DNA from: Stagnimonas sp.
GTDB taxonomy: Bacteria > Pseudomonadota > Gammaproteobacteria > Nevskiales > Nevskiaceae
Reading direction: 5' to 3'
Assembly (NCBI GenBank): GCA_030652575.1
Contig: JAUSQI010000108.1
Location: 1-43,107, forward strand
DNA length: 43,107 bases
Within the stretch, counting starts at the first letter, position 1. Each line of letters starts with the position of its first letter. Of this stretch, positions 23,418 to 32,094 are shown one piece after another. Made by a program: the position numbers and the translations under genes. Under the pieces are notes generated by a model. The model was not told the DNA's origin and made no database searches. It worked only from the letters and a program-made list of their open reading frames with translations.

Positions 23418-25514
23418 ATGAACCGTTTTGCCCTGCGCGCTTTCGCGCTCTCTGCCTCCGGCGCGCTTGCACTTGCCGCCCTCGCCGCCTGCGGCAAAAA
23501 GGAGCAGGCCCCGTCTGCCGATGTGACCCCGGCCGCTGCGGTGGCACCCGCCCCCAAACCCGTGGTGTCCGGCATCGACAAGAGCCATTTCGACGCCGCC
23601 ACACGTGCACAGGACGACCTCTTCCGCGCCGTCAACGGCAAGTGGCTGGATACTTTTCAGATCCCCGCCGACAAATCCAACTACGGCTCGTTCACCAAGC
23701 TCGATGACGATGCCGAAGCGCAGCTCAAGAGCGTGATCGAAGAGATGGCCGCCAGGAAGGAAGTGGCCGTCGGCAGCGAAGAGCAGAAAATCCGCGACTT
23801 CTACAACGCCTTCATGGATGAGGCCAAGCTCGAAGAGCTGGGCACCAAGCCGCTGGAAGCGACCTTTGCGCAAGTGGATGCGCTGACCGACAAGGCTGGC
23901 ATTTCGGCCTTGATCGCCAGCCTGGTGCGCGAGGGTTACAAGATGCCGCTGGTGCCCTACGTGCATCAGGACAACAAGAACGCCACCCAGTACATCGGCG
24001 ATCTCTACCAGTACGGCCTCGGCCTGCCGGACCGCGACTATTACCTGCTCAACGACGCCAAGTTCAAGAGCATCCGCGACGGCTATGTGGCGCACATCGA
24101 GAAGATGCTGACGCTGGCCGGCATCAAGGACGCCAACAAGGCGGCCAAGGACATCCTCGCGCTGGAAACCCGCCTGGCGAAATCGCAGTGGGACAAGGTG
24201 GAGAATCGCGACCCGGTGAAGGGCTACAACAAGCTCGATGCCGCCGCACTCAAAAAACTGACGGCTGAAATCGACTGGCCGGTGTATCTGAAAGGTGTGG
24301 GCTTCGACAGCCTGCCCGCAATCATCGTCAGCCAGCCCAGCTACATCACCGGCCTCGGCAAGGAGATCAAGGCGACGTCGCTCGATATCTGGAAGCTCTA
24401 CTTCAAATGGCAGGTGCTCAACAGCGCGGCGCCGTACCTCAACAAACCCTTCGTCGACGAGAACTTCGCCTTCTTCGGCAAGACCCTCAACGGCATCCAG
24501 GAAATCCGCCCGCGCTGGAAGCGCGGCGTCGAAGCCGCCGAAGGCGCGCTGGGCGAGGCACTGGGCAAGATCTACGTCGCCAAGTACTTCCCCGCCGAGA
24601 ACAAGGCGCGCATGGAGGCGCTGGTGGCCAACCTGCTGAAAGCCTACGAGGGCAGCATCCACTCGCTGACCTGGATGAGCGACGAGAGCAAGAAGAAGGC
24701 GCTGGAGAAACTCGGCAAGTTCAGCGTGAAAATCGGCTACCCCAACCAGTGGCGCGATTACTCGACGCTGGAAGTGAAGGCGGGTGATCTGGCCGGCAAC
24801 CTCGCCCGCGCGACGGCGTTTGATTACCAGCGCAACTTGAACAAGCTCGGCAAGCCGATCGACCGCAACGAGTGGGGCATGACGCCGCAAACCGTCAACG
24901 CCTACTACAACCCGGAGATGAACGAGATCGTCTTCCCCGCCGCCATCCTGCAACCACCGTTCTTCGACGTGAATGCCGACGATGCGGCCAACTACGGCGG
25001 CATCGGCGCGGTGATCGGCCACGAGATCAGCCACGGCTTCGACGACCAGGGCAGCCAGTACGACGGCGACGGCAACCTCAACATGTGGTGGACGAAAGAG
25101 GACCGCGTGAAGTTCGATGCGCTCGGCGCAAAACTCGCCGCGCAGTACGACCAGTACGAGCCGGTGAAGGGCTATTTCGTCAACGGCAAGTTCACGCTCG
25201 GCGAAAACATCGGCGACCTCGGCGGCCTCACCGTTTCGCACAAGGCCTATGTGCTGTCGCTGGGCGGCAAGGAGGCCCCGGTGATCGATGGCCTCACCGG
25301 CGATCAGCGCTTCTTCTACGGCTGGAGCCAGGTGTGGTCGCGCAAGTACCGCGAAGAGAACCTGCTGACGCGCCTGAAGACCGACCCGCACTCGCCCAGC
25401 GAGCAGCGCGCCAACGGCACGCCGGTCAACATCCCGGCCTTCTACAGCGCCTTCGGCGTGAAAGAGGGCGACAAGATGTTCAAGCCCGAAGCGGATCGCA
25501 TCACGATCTGGTGA
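23418..25514 (+). CDS. M13-family zinc metallopeptidase lipoprotein (neprilysin/PepO-like), copy 1
   Basis: A 698-residue M13 peptidase. The lipoprotein signal gives C25 in ALAAC, so it is membrane-anchored outside the cytoplasm. The zinc motif is H535-EISH-539 followed by GFDDQG, the third ligand is E596 in GENIGDLGG, and substrate-binding NAYYNPEMNEIVFPA is upstream. The C-terminal WxxxW/RxxP-like ending (KPEADRITIW) is typical for the family. GGAG lies 7 nt before the ATG. A close paralogue follows 55 bp downstream, and an intrinsic terminator lies between them. M13 enzymes cut oligopeptides; the physiological substrate here is unknown. Confidence 0.95.
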   Translation: MNRFALRAFALSASGALALAALAACGKKEQAPSADVTPAAAVAPAPKPVVSGIDKSHFDAATRAQDDLFRAVNGKWLDTFQIPADKSNYGSFTKLDDDAEAQLKSVIEEMAARKEVAVGSEEQKIRDFYNAFMDEAKLEELGTKPLEATFAQVDALTDKAGISALIASLVREGYKMPLVPYVHQDNKNATQYIGDLYQYGLGLPDRDYYLLNDAKFKSIRDGYVAHIEKMLTLAGIKDANKAAKDILALETRLAKSQWDKVENRDPVKGYNKLDAAALKKLTAEIDWPVYLKGVGFDSLPAIIVSQPSYITGLGKEIKATSLDIWKLYFKWQVLNSAAPYLNKPFVDENFAFFGKTLNGIQEIRPRWKRGVEAAEGALGEALGKIYVAKYFPAENKARMEALVANLLKAYEGSIHSLTWMSDESKKKALEKLGKFSVKIGYPNQWRDYSTLEVKAGDLAGNLARATAFDYQRNLNKLGKPIDRNEWGMTPQTVNAYYNPEMNEIVFPAAILQPPFFDVNADDAANYGGIGAVIGHEISHGFDDQGSQYDGDGNLNMWWTKEDRVKFDALGAKLAAQYDQYEPVKGYFVNGKFTLGENIGDLGGLTVSHKAYVLSLGGKEAPVIDGLTGDQRFFYGWSQVWSRKYREENLLTRLKTDPHSPSEQRANGTPVNIPAFYSAFGVKEGDKMFKPEADRITIW

Positions 25515-25528
25515 GTTGAAACTTTAGA

Positions 25529-25552
25529 GGCCGGCTGAAAAGCCGGCCTTTT
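25529..25552 (+). terminator. intrinsic terminator between the two M13 genes
   Basis: GGCCGGCT and AGCCGGCC form a perfect 8-bp stem with a GAAA tetraloop, followed by TTTT. It lies 14 bp after the stop of M13 copy 1 and 17 bp before the start of copy 2, so copy 2 is either attenuated or has its own promoter. Confidence 0.85.
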
Positions 25553-25569
25553 CCATTGGAGAAACCTTT

Positions 25570-27576
25570 ATGTCTTTCACCACACGTCGCCTCATGCTGG
25601 CGAGCGTCTGCCTTTGCACTTCGGCTGCATTCGCAGCACCCAGCTCGGGTGTGCTGCTGCAAAATTTCGACCCGGCGGTGCGGCCGCAGGATGACCTGTT
25701 CCGCCACGTCAACGGTGGCTGGCTCAGCAAAACCGCGATCCCCGCCGACAAGACCAGCTATGGCATCGACGGCCTGCTCGACGACCGCAATCAGGATTGG
25801 CTGAAAGCCCTGGTCGAGAACGCCGCGGCGAGTGGGGCGCCGGGCGAAGCGAAGAAGATCGGCGACCTCTACGCCGCCTACATGGACGAGGCGCACCTCA
25901 ACGCGCTGGGTGCCGCACCCGTGCAGCCACTGCTGGCCGAAATCGACGCCGTGCAATCACGCAGCGAACTGCCCGCGCTGTTCACGCAGCTGATGCTGCA
26001 AGGCGGCAACACCCCGGTGGGCGCCTACGTGCACCCGGATGCGAAGGATGTCAGCCGCTATTCGCTCGATCTGTATCAGTCGGGCCTCGGCCTGCCGGAT
26101 CGCGATTTCTATCTCGACAAGGGCGCGCGCTTCGTCAAGCTGCGCGCGGCTTATCGCAGCTACGCAACCGAGCTGTTCACGCTCGCCGGCGAGAAAAATC
26201 CCGCGGCACTCGCCAAACAGGTGATGGCCTTCGAGACCGCACTCGCACGCGTGCATTGGACCAAGGTGCAGAACCGCGATCCGGTAAAGACCTACAACCC
26301 GCGTACGCTCAAAGCACTCGCCAAGGAAGCGCCCGGCTACGACTGGGCCGCATGGCTCAAGGGCCTTGATCTCAACGTCGATGCCGTCGTGGTCAGCCAG
26401 CCGAGTTACCTCAAGGGCTTTGCCAAGCTTGCGCAGAGCAGCGACCTCGGCACGCTCAAGGCCTACGCCAAGCTGCGCGTGCTCGAAGCCTATGCGCCGT
26501 ACCTGAGTCAGCCCTTCTTCGATGCACGCTTTGCACTCCGCCGCGCACTCACGGGTGTCGAGCAGCCGCTGCCGCGTTGGAAGCGCGGTATCAGCACGGT
26601 GGAAAACAATCTCGGCGAGGCACTCGGCAAGCTCTACGTCGCCCAGCACTTTCCACCCGAGGCCAAGGCCAAGATCGCGGCACTGGTGCAGAACCTGCTC
26701 AAGGCCTACGCGCTCAAGATCGACACGCTCGACTGGATGAGCCCCGAGACGCGCATCAAGGCCAAGGAAAAACTCGCCAAGTTCACGGTGAAGGTCGGCT
26801 ACCCCGACCAGTGGCGCGATTACACCGCGCTCGAGATCAAGCCCGGTGATCTGATCGGCAGCCTGCAGAACGCCAATCGGTTCGAGCTGCGCCACAACTT
26901 CGGCAAGCTCGGCCAGCCGGTGGACAAGACCGAGTGGCAGATGACGCCGCAGACCATCAACGCCTACTACGATCCGCAGCAGAACGAGATCTGCTTTCCG
27001 GCTGCAATCCTGCAAGCACCGTACTTCGATGCGAGTGCGGACGATGCGGTGAACTACGGCGCGATCGGCGGCGTCATCGGCCATGAGGTGACGCACGGCT
27101 TCGACGACGAGGGCAGCCAGTTCGACGGCAACGGCAACCTCAACAACTGGTGGACGGCCGACGACCGCAAGCGCTTCGAGGCCAAGGCGAAGCAGCTCGC
27201 CAAACAGTTCGATGCCTATGAGCCGGTGAAGGGCCAGCACATCAATGGCGAGCTGACACTGGGCGAGAACATCGCTGATCTTGGCGGCATCATCATGGCC
27301 TACAAGGCCTGGCAGATTTCGCTCGACGGCAAGTCCTCGCCGGTGCTCGATGGCAAGAACGGCGACGAGCGTTTCTTCGCGGGCTATGCCGCCTCGTGGA
27401 TGACCAAGGTGCGCGACGAGGCGCTGGTGACACAGCTCAAGAGCGACCCGCACGCGCCCGCCGAGTACCGCGTCAATGGCGTGGTGGTGAACGTGCCGGC
27501 GTTCTACAAGGCGTACGACTTGAAGGCGGGCGACAAGCTGTTCAAGCCCGAGGCGGAGCGCGTCTCGATCTGGTGA
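25570..27576 (+). CDS. M13-family zinc metallopeptidase (neprilysin/PepO-like), copy 2
   Basis: A 668-residue paralogue of the preceding gene, alignable along its whole length from the FDPAVRPQDDLFRHVNGGWL region to the C-terminal KPEAERVSIW. The zinc motif is H505-EVTH-509 with GFDDEG, the third ligand is E566 in GENIADLGG, and NAYYDPQQNEICFPA is present. Unlike copy 1 it has an ordinary cleavable signal peptide (MSFTTRRLMLASVCLCTSAAFA) instead of a lipobox, so it should be soluble in the periplasm or secreted. GGAG lies 8 nt before the ATG. It is a tandem duplication with changed localisation. Confidence 0.95.
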   Translation: MSFTTRRLMLASVCLCTSAAFAAPSSGVLLQNFDPAVRPQDDLFRHVNGGWLSKTAIPADKTSYGIDGLLDDRNQDWLKALVENAAASGAPGEAKKIGDLYAAYMDEAHLNALGAAPVQPLLAEIDAVQSRSELPALFTQLMLQGGNTPVGAYVHPDAKDVSRYSLDLYQSGLGLPDRDFYLDKGARFVKLRAAYRSYATELFTLAGEKNPAALAKQVMAFETALARVHWTKVQNRDPVKTYNPRTLKALAKEAPGYDWAAWLKGLDLNVDAVVVSQPSYLKGFAKLAQSSDLGTLKAYAKLRVLEAYAPYLSQPFFDARFALRRALTGVEQPLPRWKRGISTVENNLGEALGKLYVAQHFPPEAKAKIAALVQNLLKAYALKIDTLDWMSPETRIKAKEKLAKFTVKVGYPDQWRDYTALEIKPGDLIGSLQNANRFELRHNFGKLGQPVDKTEWQMTPQTINAYYDPQQNEICFPAAILQAPYFDASADDAVNYGAIGGVIGHEVTHGFDDEGSQFDGNGNLNNWWTADDRKRFEAKAKQLAKQFDAYEPVKGQHINGELTLGENIADLGGIIMAYKAWQISLDGKSSPVLDGKNGDERFFAGYAASWMTKVRDEALVTQLKSDPHAPAEYRVNGVVVNVPAFYKAYDLKAGDKLFKPEAERVSIW

Positions 27577-27602
27577 TCACACGGCATCACCATGCTGCAT
27601 TC

Positions 27603-27626
27603 AAAGGCCGGAACTCCCGGCCTTTT
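27603..27626 (+). terminator. intrinsic terminator after M13 copy 2
   Basis: AAAGGCCGG and CCGGCCTTTT pair around AACTC, 26 bp after the stop codon. It is almost symmetrical and could act in both directions. It shares the core GGCCGG with the terminator of copy 1. Confidence 0.8.
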
Positions 27627-27693
27627 CATGTGCGCTTTCCAATCGCCGGAGGCTTGCGCTAGGCTGCATACCAATCAGTTTGTGGAGTCTGCA

Positions 27694-28527
27694 ATGTCCG
27701 CCACTTCCTTCGCGGAAATCATCACGCCCACCCGCCAGAGTGCGGATGCGCTCACTTTCACCATCACGGACGACTGGCTGCAGGGGCGTTCGTCCTTTGG
27801 CGGCTTGCAGGCCGCCTTCGCACTCATCGCCATGCGCCAGCTCACGGCAGTAGCCGCGCCGCTGCGGGTGCTGCAAACCACCTTCATTGCTCCCGTCGGC
27901 GGCGGCCAAGTCACCGTCACGGCCCGACTGCTGCGCGCGGGCAAATCGGTGACGCATGTCGAAGCGCGCCTGATGCAGGGCGAAGACACGCTCTGTCTCG
28001 TGGTCGGCATCTTCGGTGCGGCACGGGAGTCGGCGATTCAGATCCCGGTGGCCATACGCGAGGCACCACGTGGGCCAGACGGGCTCAAGGATCTGCCGTT
28101 TTTCGCCGGCGTCGCACCCAATTTCACCCAGCACTTCGTCTGGCGCTGGGCGGCGGGTGGCTTTCCGTTCTCCGGCAGCAGCGATCCCTTCACCCGCATC
28201 TGGCTCAAGCACCGCGCCCCCACAGGCAGCAGCGCGTTCGAGGCCGAGTACGCACTGGTCGGCCTTGCCGATGCCGTGCCTTCGCCGGCCGTCTCGATGA
28301 TGAAAACACCCAAGGCCGCCAGCTCGCTGACCTGGACGCTGGAGCTGCTGCGCGCCGCACCCGTGCATAGCGACGACACCGCGTTCGGCACGGGCCATAA
28401 CTTCTGGCGCATCGACAGCGACATCCATCAGGCGCAGGACGGCTACGTCGCCCAGACCGCCATCGTGGTCGCACCCGACAACCAGCCGGTGGCGCTGTCG
28501 CGGCAGGCCGTGGTCGTGTTCGCCTGA
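27694..28527 (+). CDS. acyl-CoA thioesterase family protein (double hotdog, TesB-like)
   Basis: A 277-residue protein with two hotdog halves. It resembles the TesB-like thioesterase superfamily: N-terminal DDWLQGRSSFGGLQAA (the W..G...GG.Q.A pattern that binds CoA esters), then VLQTTFIAPVGGGQVTVTARLLRAGKSVTHVEA, and a C-terminal half with RIWLKHRAP and SSLTWTLELL. It probably hydrolyses acyl-CoA; chain length cannot be told. GGAG lies 6 nt before ATG 27694. It follows the M13 terminator, so it is a separate unit, and its stop nearly touches the convergent alkyltransferase-like gene. Confidence 0.85.
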   Translation: MSATSFAEIITPTRQSADALTFTITDDWLQGRSSFGGLQAAFALIAMRQLTAVAAPLRVLQTTFIAPVGGGQVTVTARLLRAGKSVTHVEARLMQGEDTLCLVVGIFGAARESAIQIPVAIREAPRGPDGLKDLPFFAGVAPNFTQHFVWRWAAGGFPFSGSSDPFTRIWLKHRAPTGSSAFEAEYALVGLADAVPSPAVSMMKTPKAASSLTWTLELLRAAPVHSDDTAFGTGHNFWRIDSDIHQAQDGYVAQTAIVVAPDNQPVALSRQAVVVFA

Positions 28528-28528
28528 G

Positions 28529-28909
28529 TTAATCGAGCAGCGGGCTCGCATCGCCGGGCTTCCAGCCGTGGGCGGCGAAGCTGATCTTGCCATTCAGGAT
28601 CACCACGCCCTCCGCCTTGAGCAGCCGCTGCTGCTTCAAGTGACCGGGGCTGCTCTTGGGGATGGCGATCTTGCCTTGGGCATTGATGACGCGTTGCCAC
28701 GGTAGCCCTTCATATTCGGGTGGCACGTCGCTGAGCACTCTGGCGACCAGTCTTGCGCGACCCGGCCAGCCCGCTGCAAACGCCACGCCGGAGTAGCTCG
28801 CCACCTTGCCGCGCGGGATGCGCTGGATGGTTTCGAGAATGTCGCGCCGGGCCTTCATGAAGGCATCGGCCGTGGTCTTCGGTGGCCTGGGGCCACGAGT
28901 GAGTTTCAT
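28529..28909 (-). CDS. alkyltransferase-like protein (ATL, MGMT-related, no active-site Cys)
   Basis: A 126-residue protein with the fold of the DNA-binding domain of O6-alkylguanine-DNA alkyltransferase. The acceptor Cys of the PCHR motif is replaced by Trp (LPWQRVINAQG, W71). This is the signature of alkyltransferase-like proteins, which bind O6-alkylguanine and hand it to nucleotide excision repair instead of repairing it directly. The helix-turn-helix and base-flipping region is IPRGKVASYSGVAFAAGWPG.RARLVARVL. Its ATG overlaps the stop of the upstream DUF72 gene (ATGA-type overlap at 28906-28909), so the two are translationally coupled. Confidence 0.92.
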   Translation of the reverse strand: MKLTRGPRPPKTTADAFMKARRDILETIQRIPRGKVASYSGVAFAAGWPGRARLVARVLSDVPPEYEGLPWQRVINAQGKIAIPKSSPGHLKQQRLLKAEGVVILNGKISFAAHGWKPGDASPLLD

Positions 28910-29895
28910 CGCATTTCTCCGGCAATTACTGCCGCCAGCTTGAACAAGGTGAGCGGCGCGCTGCCCTCGGCCTTGTTGTTGGCGATGACGTAGACGGTGC
29001 CACCGGCATCGAGCGCACGCCTGGCGAGTTTGGCGACCGCCGCGCGGGTCGCGGGGTCTTCGTCCACCAGCTTGTCGAAGGGCCTGTATTTTTCCCGCGC
29101 TTCTTCGTACGCAAAGCCGGCTTGCAGCATCCAGCGAATCACCAAGGGTTCAGGGCGATGGCCGATGCGCTTCACCTGCTCGATCACGGAGAGGCCGGTG
29201 GGATGCACATTGACGCAATGCACCGCGGCATTGGCCTTGAGTGCCGCGAAGTAGCCGGGCGTGAGCAGCTCGCAGTCGCGGATTTCGACCGCGACCGGGA
29301 TGGGGCTTTGCAACCGCTGTAGAAACGCGCCGAGGCGCTCTGCAAAGTCAGCCGGCGAGAAGCGCGCACGACGTGGCAAGTCGGGAGAAAACTGCATCAC
29401 CCATACACCGGCCTTCACACCACAGCCTTCGAGAAACGGTTTGAGGATGGCCTCGCGCGCGTAGTCGGCATCGAGAAACAGCGGGTTGGGCGCGCCCTCC
29501 ATCTGCGGGTCGGTGAGGCCGCGATACGCCTTCACGGTGAAGCGGAAAGCCTCGCCCACTTGGGCGGTATAGCGGGCGTAGTCACCGATGTTGAGAGGCT
29601 GGTAAAAGGCGCGGTCAATGCTCACCGAGCGCAGCAAGGGGTGCTGCGCGTAGGCGCGCAAGCCCTCGCGCGAAACCTTGGCTTCGGGTGCGGCGCGGTT
29701 GTAGACGAAACCTGCCCAGCCTGGGAAATACCAGGACGAGGTGCCGAGATAGAGCTTGCTCGACGTGCGCGCCGCGAGTGCCGCCAGCTCGGCACTCAGT
29801 GGGGCAGGGCCGATGGGGCCTGTCGGTTTTCGCGGAGCGCGGGCTGGCTTGGGTGTTGGCGGTGGCGCGTCGTCGTCGCCGAAGAGATCGGCCAT
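28906..29895 (-). CDS. DUF72 (YecE family) protein
   Basis: A 329-residue TIM-barrel-like DUF72 protein. It has the typical LYLGTSSWYFPGWAGFVY N-terminal motif, SIDRAFYQP, FRFTVKAYRGLTDP, AVEIRD, and the C-terminal VIANNKAEGSAP. The biochemical role of DUF72 is unsettled. The first roughly 45 residues are a Pro/Ala-rich extension not part of the domain. The gene overlaps the alkyltransferase-like gene and lies 6 bp after phzF, so the three are probably one transcript with the histone-like gene upstream. Confidence 0.88.
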   Translation of the reverse strand: MADLFGDDDAPPPTPKPARAPRKPTGPIGPAPLSAELAALAARTSSKLYLGTSSWYFPGWAGFVYNRAAPEAKVSREGLRAYAQHPLLRSVSIDRAFYQPLNIGDYARYTAQVGEAFRFTVKAYRGLTDPQMEGAPNPLFLDADYAREAILKPFLEGCGVKAGVWVMQFSPDLPRRARFSPADFAERLGAFLQRLQSPIPVAVEIRDCELLTPGYFAALKANAAVHCVNVHPTGLSVIEQVKRIGHRPEPLVIRWMLQAGFAYEEAREKYRPFDKLVDEDPATRAAVAKLARRALDAGGTVYVIANNKAEGSAPLTLFKLAAVIAGEMR

Positions 29896-29901
29896 CGCGC
29901 T

Positions 29902-30801
29902 TTACTGCGGGATGCGGATGCGGCCTTCGCTCACGCGCACAGCGTGGCCGCCGACGCGCACCGCTACGACCTTGCCCTCAGCGATGGAGGCGCTGGCTTG
30001 CAGCAGGCTGGGGCGGCCCATCTCCACACCTTGATGCAGCGTCCAGGCGAACTCACCGTGCTCGCCGCGGGCGAGTGCATCGAGTGCCAAGGCCCCGGCA
30101 AAGGCAACGGCGGCACTGCCGGTGGCGGGGTCTTCGGTCACGCCAAGGTCGGGCGCGAACATCCGCGTGCGCCACTCGCCCTCGTAGCCTTTCGCAACGA
30201 TGTAGATCGCATGGCCCCAGCTGTTGGCGAGCAGGCGGCGTGCGGCGGTGGCATCGAAGTCGATGCCTTGCAGCACTTCCGGTTGACGCACCGTGACGAC
30301 CACGAAGGGGTTACCGCAGGACGCGAGCCGCACGCTGGTGATGGCGGCAGCGTCGATGCCGAGCACGGCAGGCAACGCGCCCACATCAAAGTCGGTGTCG
30401 CGTGTCTCTGGCGACTTGGCGGTGGTGAGTTCGCCGAACCAGGCTTGACCGTCTTCGCGCACCAGCCGCACCGGCACGAGGCCGACGTTTTCTTCCAGCA
30501 CGATGCCCGTTGCCTCTGGTGGCAACCAGCCGAGGTCGGCAAGCAGGCAAGCCGTACCGACAGTCGGATGCCCCGCAAAAGGCAACTCGGTGGCGGGCGT
30601 GAAGATGCGCACGCGCACATCCGCATCGGTGCGCGTGCCTTTAAGTACAAACACCGTCTCGCTCAAGTTGAACTCGCGCGCGAGCTGCTGCATCTGCGCG
30701 CTGTTCAAGCCATCAGCCTCCAGCACCACCGCCAGCGGATTGCCCGCGAAGGCAGTGTCGGTGAAGACATCCAGCGTGTGAAAAGGCAGCGTCGCCGTCA
30801 T
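29902..30801 (-). CDS. PhzF family isomerase-like protein
   Basis: A 299-residue protein of the PhzF/diaminopimelate-epimerase-like fold. It has the catalytic glutamate E48 in FNLSETVFV, ELPFAGHPTVGTA, and GVTEDPATGSAAVAFAG. PhzF isomerises an intermediate of phenazine synthesis, but most chromosomal homologues stand outside phenazine operons, as here, and have unknown substrates. I chose ATG 30801 (MTATLPFHTLDVF), 7 bp after the stop of the histone-like gene. The longer frame upstream overlaps that gene. Confidence 0.92.
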   Translation of the reverse strand: MTATLPFHTLDVFTDTAFAGNPLAVVLEADGLNSAQMQQLAREFNLSETVFVLKGTRTDADVRVRIFTPATELPFAGHPTVGTACLLADLGWLPPEATGIVLEENVGLVPVRLVREDGQAWFGELTTAKSPETRDTDFDVGALPAVLGIDAAAITSVRLASCGNPFVVVTVRQPEVLQGIDFDATAARRLLANSWGHAIYIVAKGYEGEWRTRMFAPDLGVTEDPATGSAAVAFAGALALDALARGEHGEFAWTLHQGVEMGRPSLLQASASIAEGKVVAVRVGGHAVRVSEGRIRIPQ

Positions 30802-30808
30802 CTGAAAA

Positions 30809-31690
30809 TCAATGCACCTGGCGCGACACACCCAGCAGGCGCTCGGCATCCTTGTTGCCGCGCAAGCCTTCGCCGTAGTCCGCGCGCAGCACTTGCTCGA
30901 CGACCGGGCCGGGCGGCTTCTTGACCTTGAGGGCGTACTTGAGCGCCTTCACATACTTGATCAGACCCCTGCGCTTTGAGGGTTTCGGCTTCGCCGGGCC
31001 GGCTGGCTTCGCCTTGACCGGCTTCGGTTTCTTGACGCGCAGATCCCAAACCGTTTTCTTCTTGGGTGCGGGGAACACCTGCGGTTTGGGTGCTGGCTTT
31101 TTCTTTTTCGCGACCGGCTTGGCGGCGGGCGTCACCGCACGCTTGGGCGCGACCTTGCGCGACGCAGCAACCGGCTTTTTGGCGGCGGCTTTCTTGGCAA
31201 CGGGCTTGGCCGCTGCCTTGGCAGCGACCTTGCTGCGGGTCACGACCAGAGGCTTTTTTGCAGCGGCTTTCTTCGCCACCACTTTCACAACTTTCTTGAC
31301 CGCAGGCTTTGCCGCCTTGAGCACGGGCTTGGCCGATTTAGCGCCGCGCACCGCAGCCAGCTTCTTGGCAGGTGCCTTCTTGGCAACGGCCTTGGCCACC
31401 AGCTTGCGCTTGGCGACCACGACTGGCTTCTTGGCCTTGGCTGTTGTCACCTTGCGCAGGGCAACTTTCGGCTTGGCGACTTTGCTCGCCACAAGCTTGG
31501 CTTTTTTCTTGGCCACGGCGGTCGGCTTTTTGACGACCTTGGCAGCAGGCTTGCTCGCTGCCTTCTTCGCAGCCGCTTTAGGCTTGACAGCCGCCTTGCG
31601 CTTGGGCACGCCGTAGGTTTTGGCAATCGCCTTGCCAATGGTCTTGCCCGTGCGGGTGGCGGTGGTTTTGGTCACGGCTTTTGAGGCCAT
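30809..31690 (-). CDS. Lys/Ala-rich histone H1-like protein with a C-terminal conserved-looking tail
   Basis: A 293-residue, extremely basic protein. Residues about 25-215 are low-complexity repeats of the KKPVAKKAAAK type, like histone H1 C-terminal domains and bacterial AlgP/HctB-like proteins. They are flanked by a less repetitive N-terminus (TRTGKTIGKAIAKTYGVPKRK) and a structured-looking C-terminus (RRGLIKYVKALKYALK and then DYGEGLRGNKDAERLLGVSRQ). Binding and compaction of DNA is the likely role, by composition. AGGA lies 8 nt upstream of ATG 31690. A good -10 (TATAGT, 31737-31732) lies about 40 bp upstream. Such repeats are prone to length change, so the copy number may vary between strains. 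Confidence 0.8.
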   Translation of the reverse strand: MASKAVTKTTATRTGKTIGKAIAKTYGVPKRKAAVKPKAAAKKAASKPAAKVVKKPTAVAKKKAKLVASKVAKPKVALRKVTTAKAKKPVVVAKRKLVAKAVAKKAPAKKLAAVRGAKSAKPVLKAAKPAVKKVVKVVAKKAAAKKPLVVTRSKVAAKAAAKPVAKKAAAKKPVAASRKVAPKRAVTPAAKPVAKKKKPAPKPQVFPAPKKKTVWDLRVKKPKPVKAKPAGPAKPKPSKRRGLIKYVKALKYALKVKKPPGPVVEQVLRADYGEGLRGNKDAERLLGVSRQVH

Positions 31691-31731
31691 TGGTGTCGTC
31701 CTGGCGTGTTGCCCATATTGCGTAGGCCGCC

Positions 31732-31737
31732 ACTATA
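31732..31737 (-). promoter_or_regulatory. candidate -10 box for the histone-like gene
   Basis: TATAGT on the minus strand, 42 bp upstream of the start codon, differs from the consensus at one position. No good -35 is seen 16-18 bp upstream. A small CCGAC/GTCGG hairpin lies between it and the preceding lipoprotein gene. Confidence 0.35.
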
Positions 31738-31757
31738 AACCCCCGACCCCTGTCGGC

Positions 31758-32060
31758 TTACTGAAACTTGCCGCCGGTGATGCGGCCTGCACCATCCAAC
31801 TCGCCGAAGTAACGCGATTTGTTCATGCGCAACTCCTTGGTGGCCATGTCGCCTGGCAGCACCAGCGTGACACCCGGATAGCGCGCGCGAAACTGCGCGG
31901 GTGTTGGCGTGGTGGCGATGAACTGGTCGAAGGCGGCGACATCGGTGACGAAGCCAGATACGGCGGCAGAGGCTGTCGGCACGGACGACTCCGGTGTGGC
32001 GGTGGGTGCAGCGCAAGCGGCAAGGCTCACCAGCGGTAGCAGCAGTGTGAAGGTTTTCAT
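31758..32060 (-). CDS. small lipoprotein of unknown function
   Basis: A 100-residue exported protein. The signal peptide with lipobox SLAAC gives a lipidated C16, followed by a short Thr/Ser/Pro/Ala linker and a compact domain (FDQFIATTPTPAQFRARYPG, VTLVLPGDMATKELRMNKSRYF, GRITGGKFQ). The end resembles small peptidase-inhibitor-like or META-type modules only vaguely, so I do not assign a family. A clear GGAG lies before the ATG. It is 34 bp downstream of aceF on the same strand and could be read from the aceEF transcript. Confidence 0.78.
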   Translation of the reverse strand: MKTFTLLLPLVSLAACAAPTATPESSVPTASAAVSGFVTDVAAFDQFIATTPTPAQFRARYPGVTLVLPGDMATKELRMNKSRYFGELDGAGRITGGKFQ

Positions 32061-32094
32061 GTTGGGCTCCAGACAATGAGTGATGGCAGGGGCA

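Noticed and set aside
22857-25391. 844-codon minus-strand frame opposite M13 copy 1
   Set aside because: Antisense shadow of an M13 peptidase gene with intact HEISH and GENIGD motifs.
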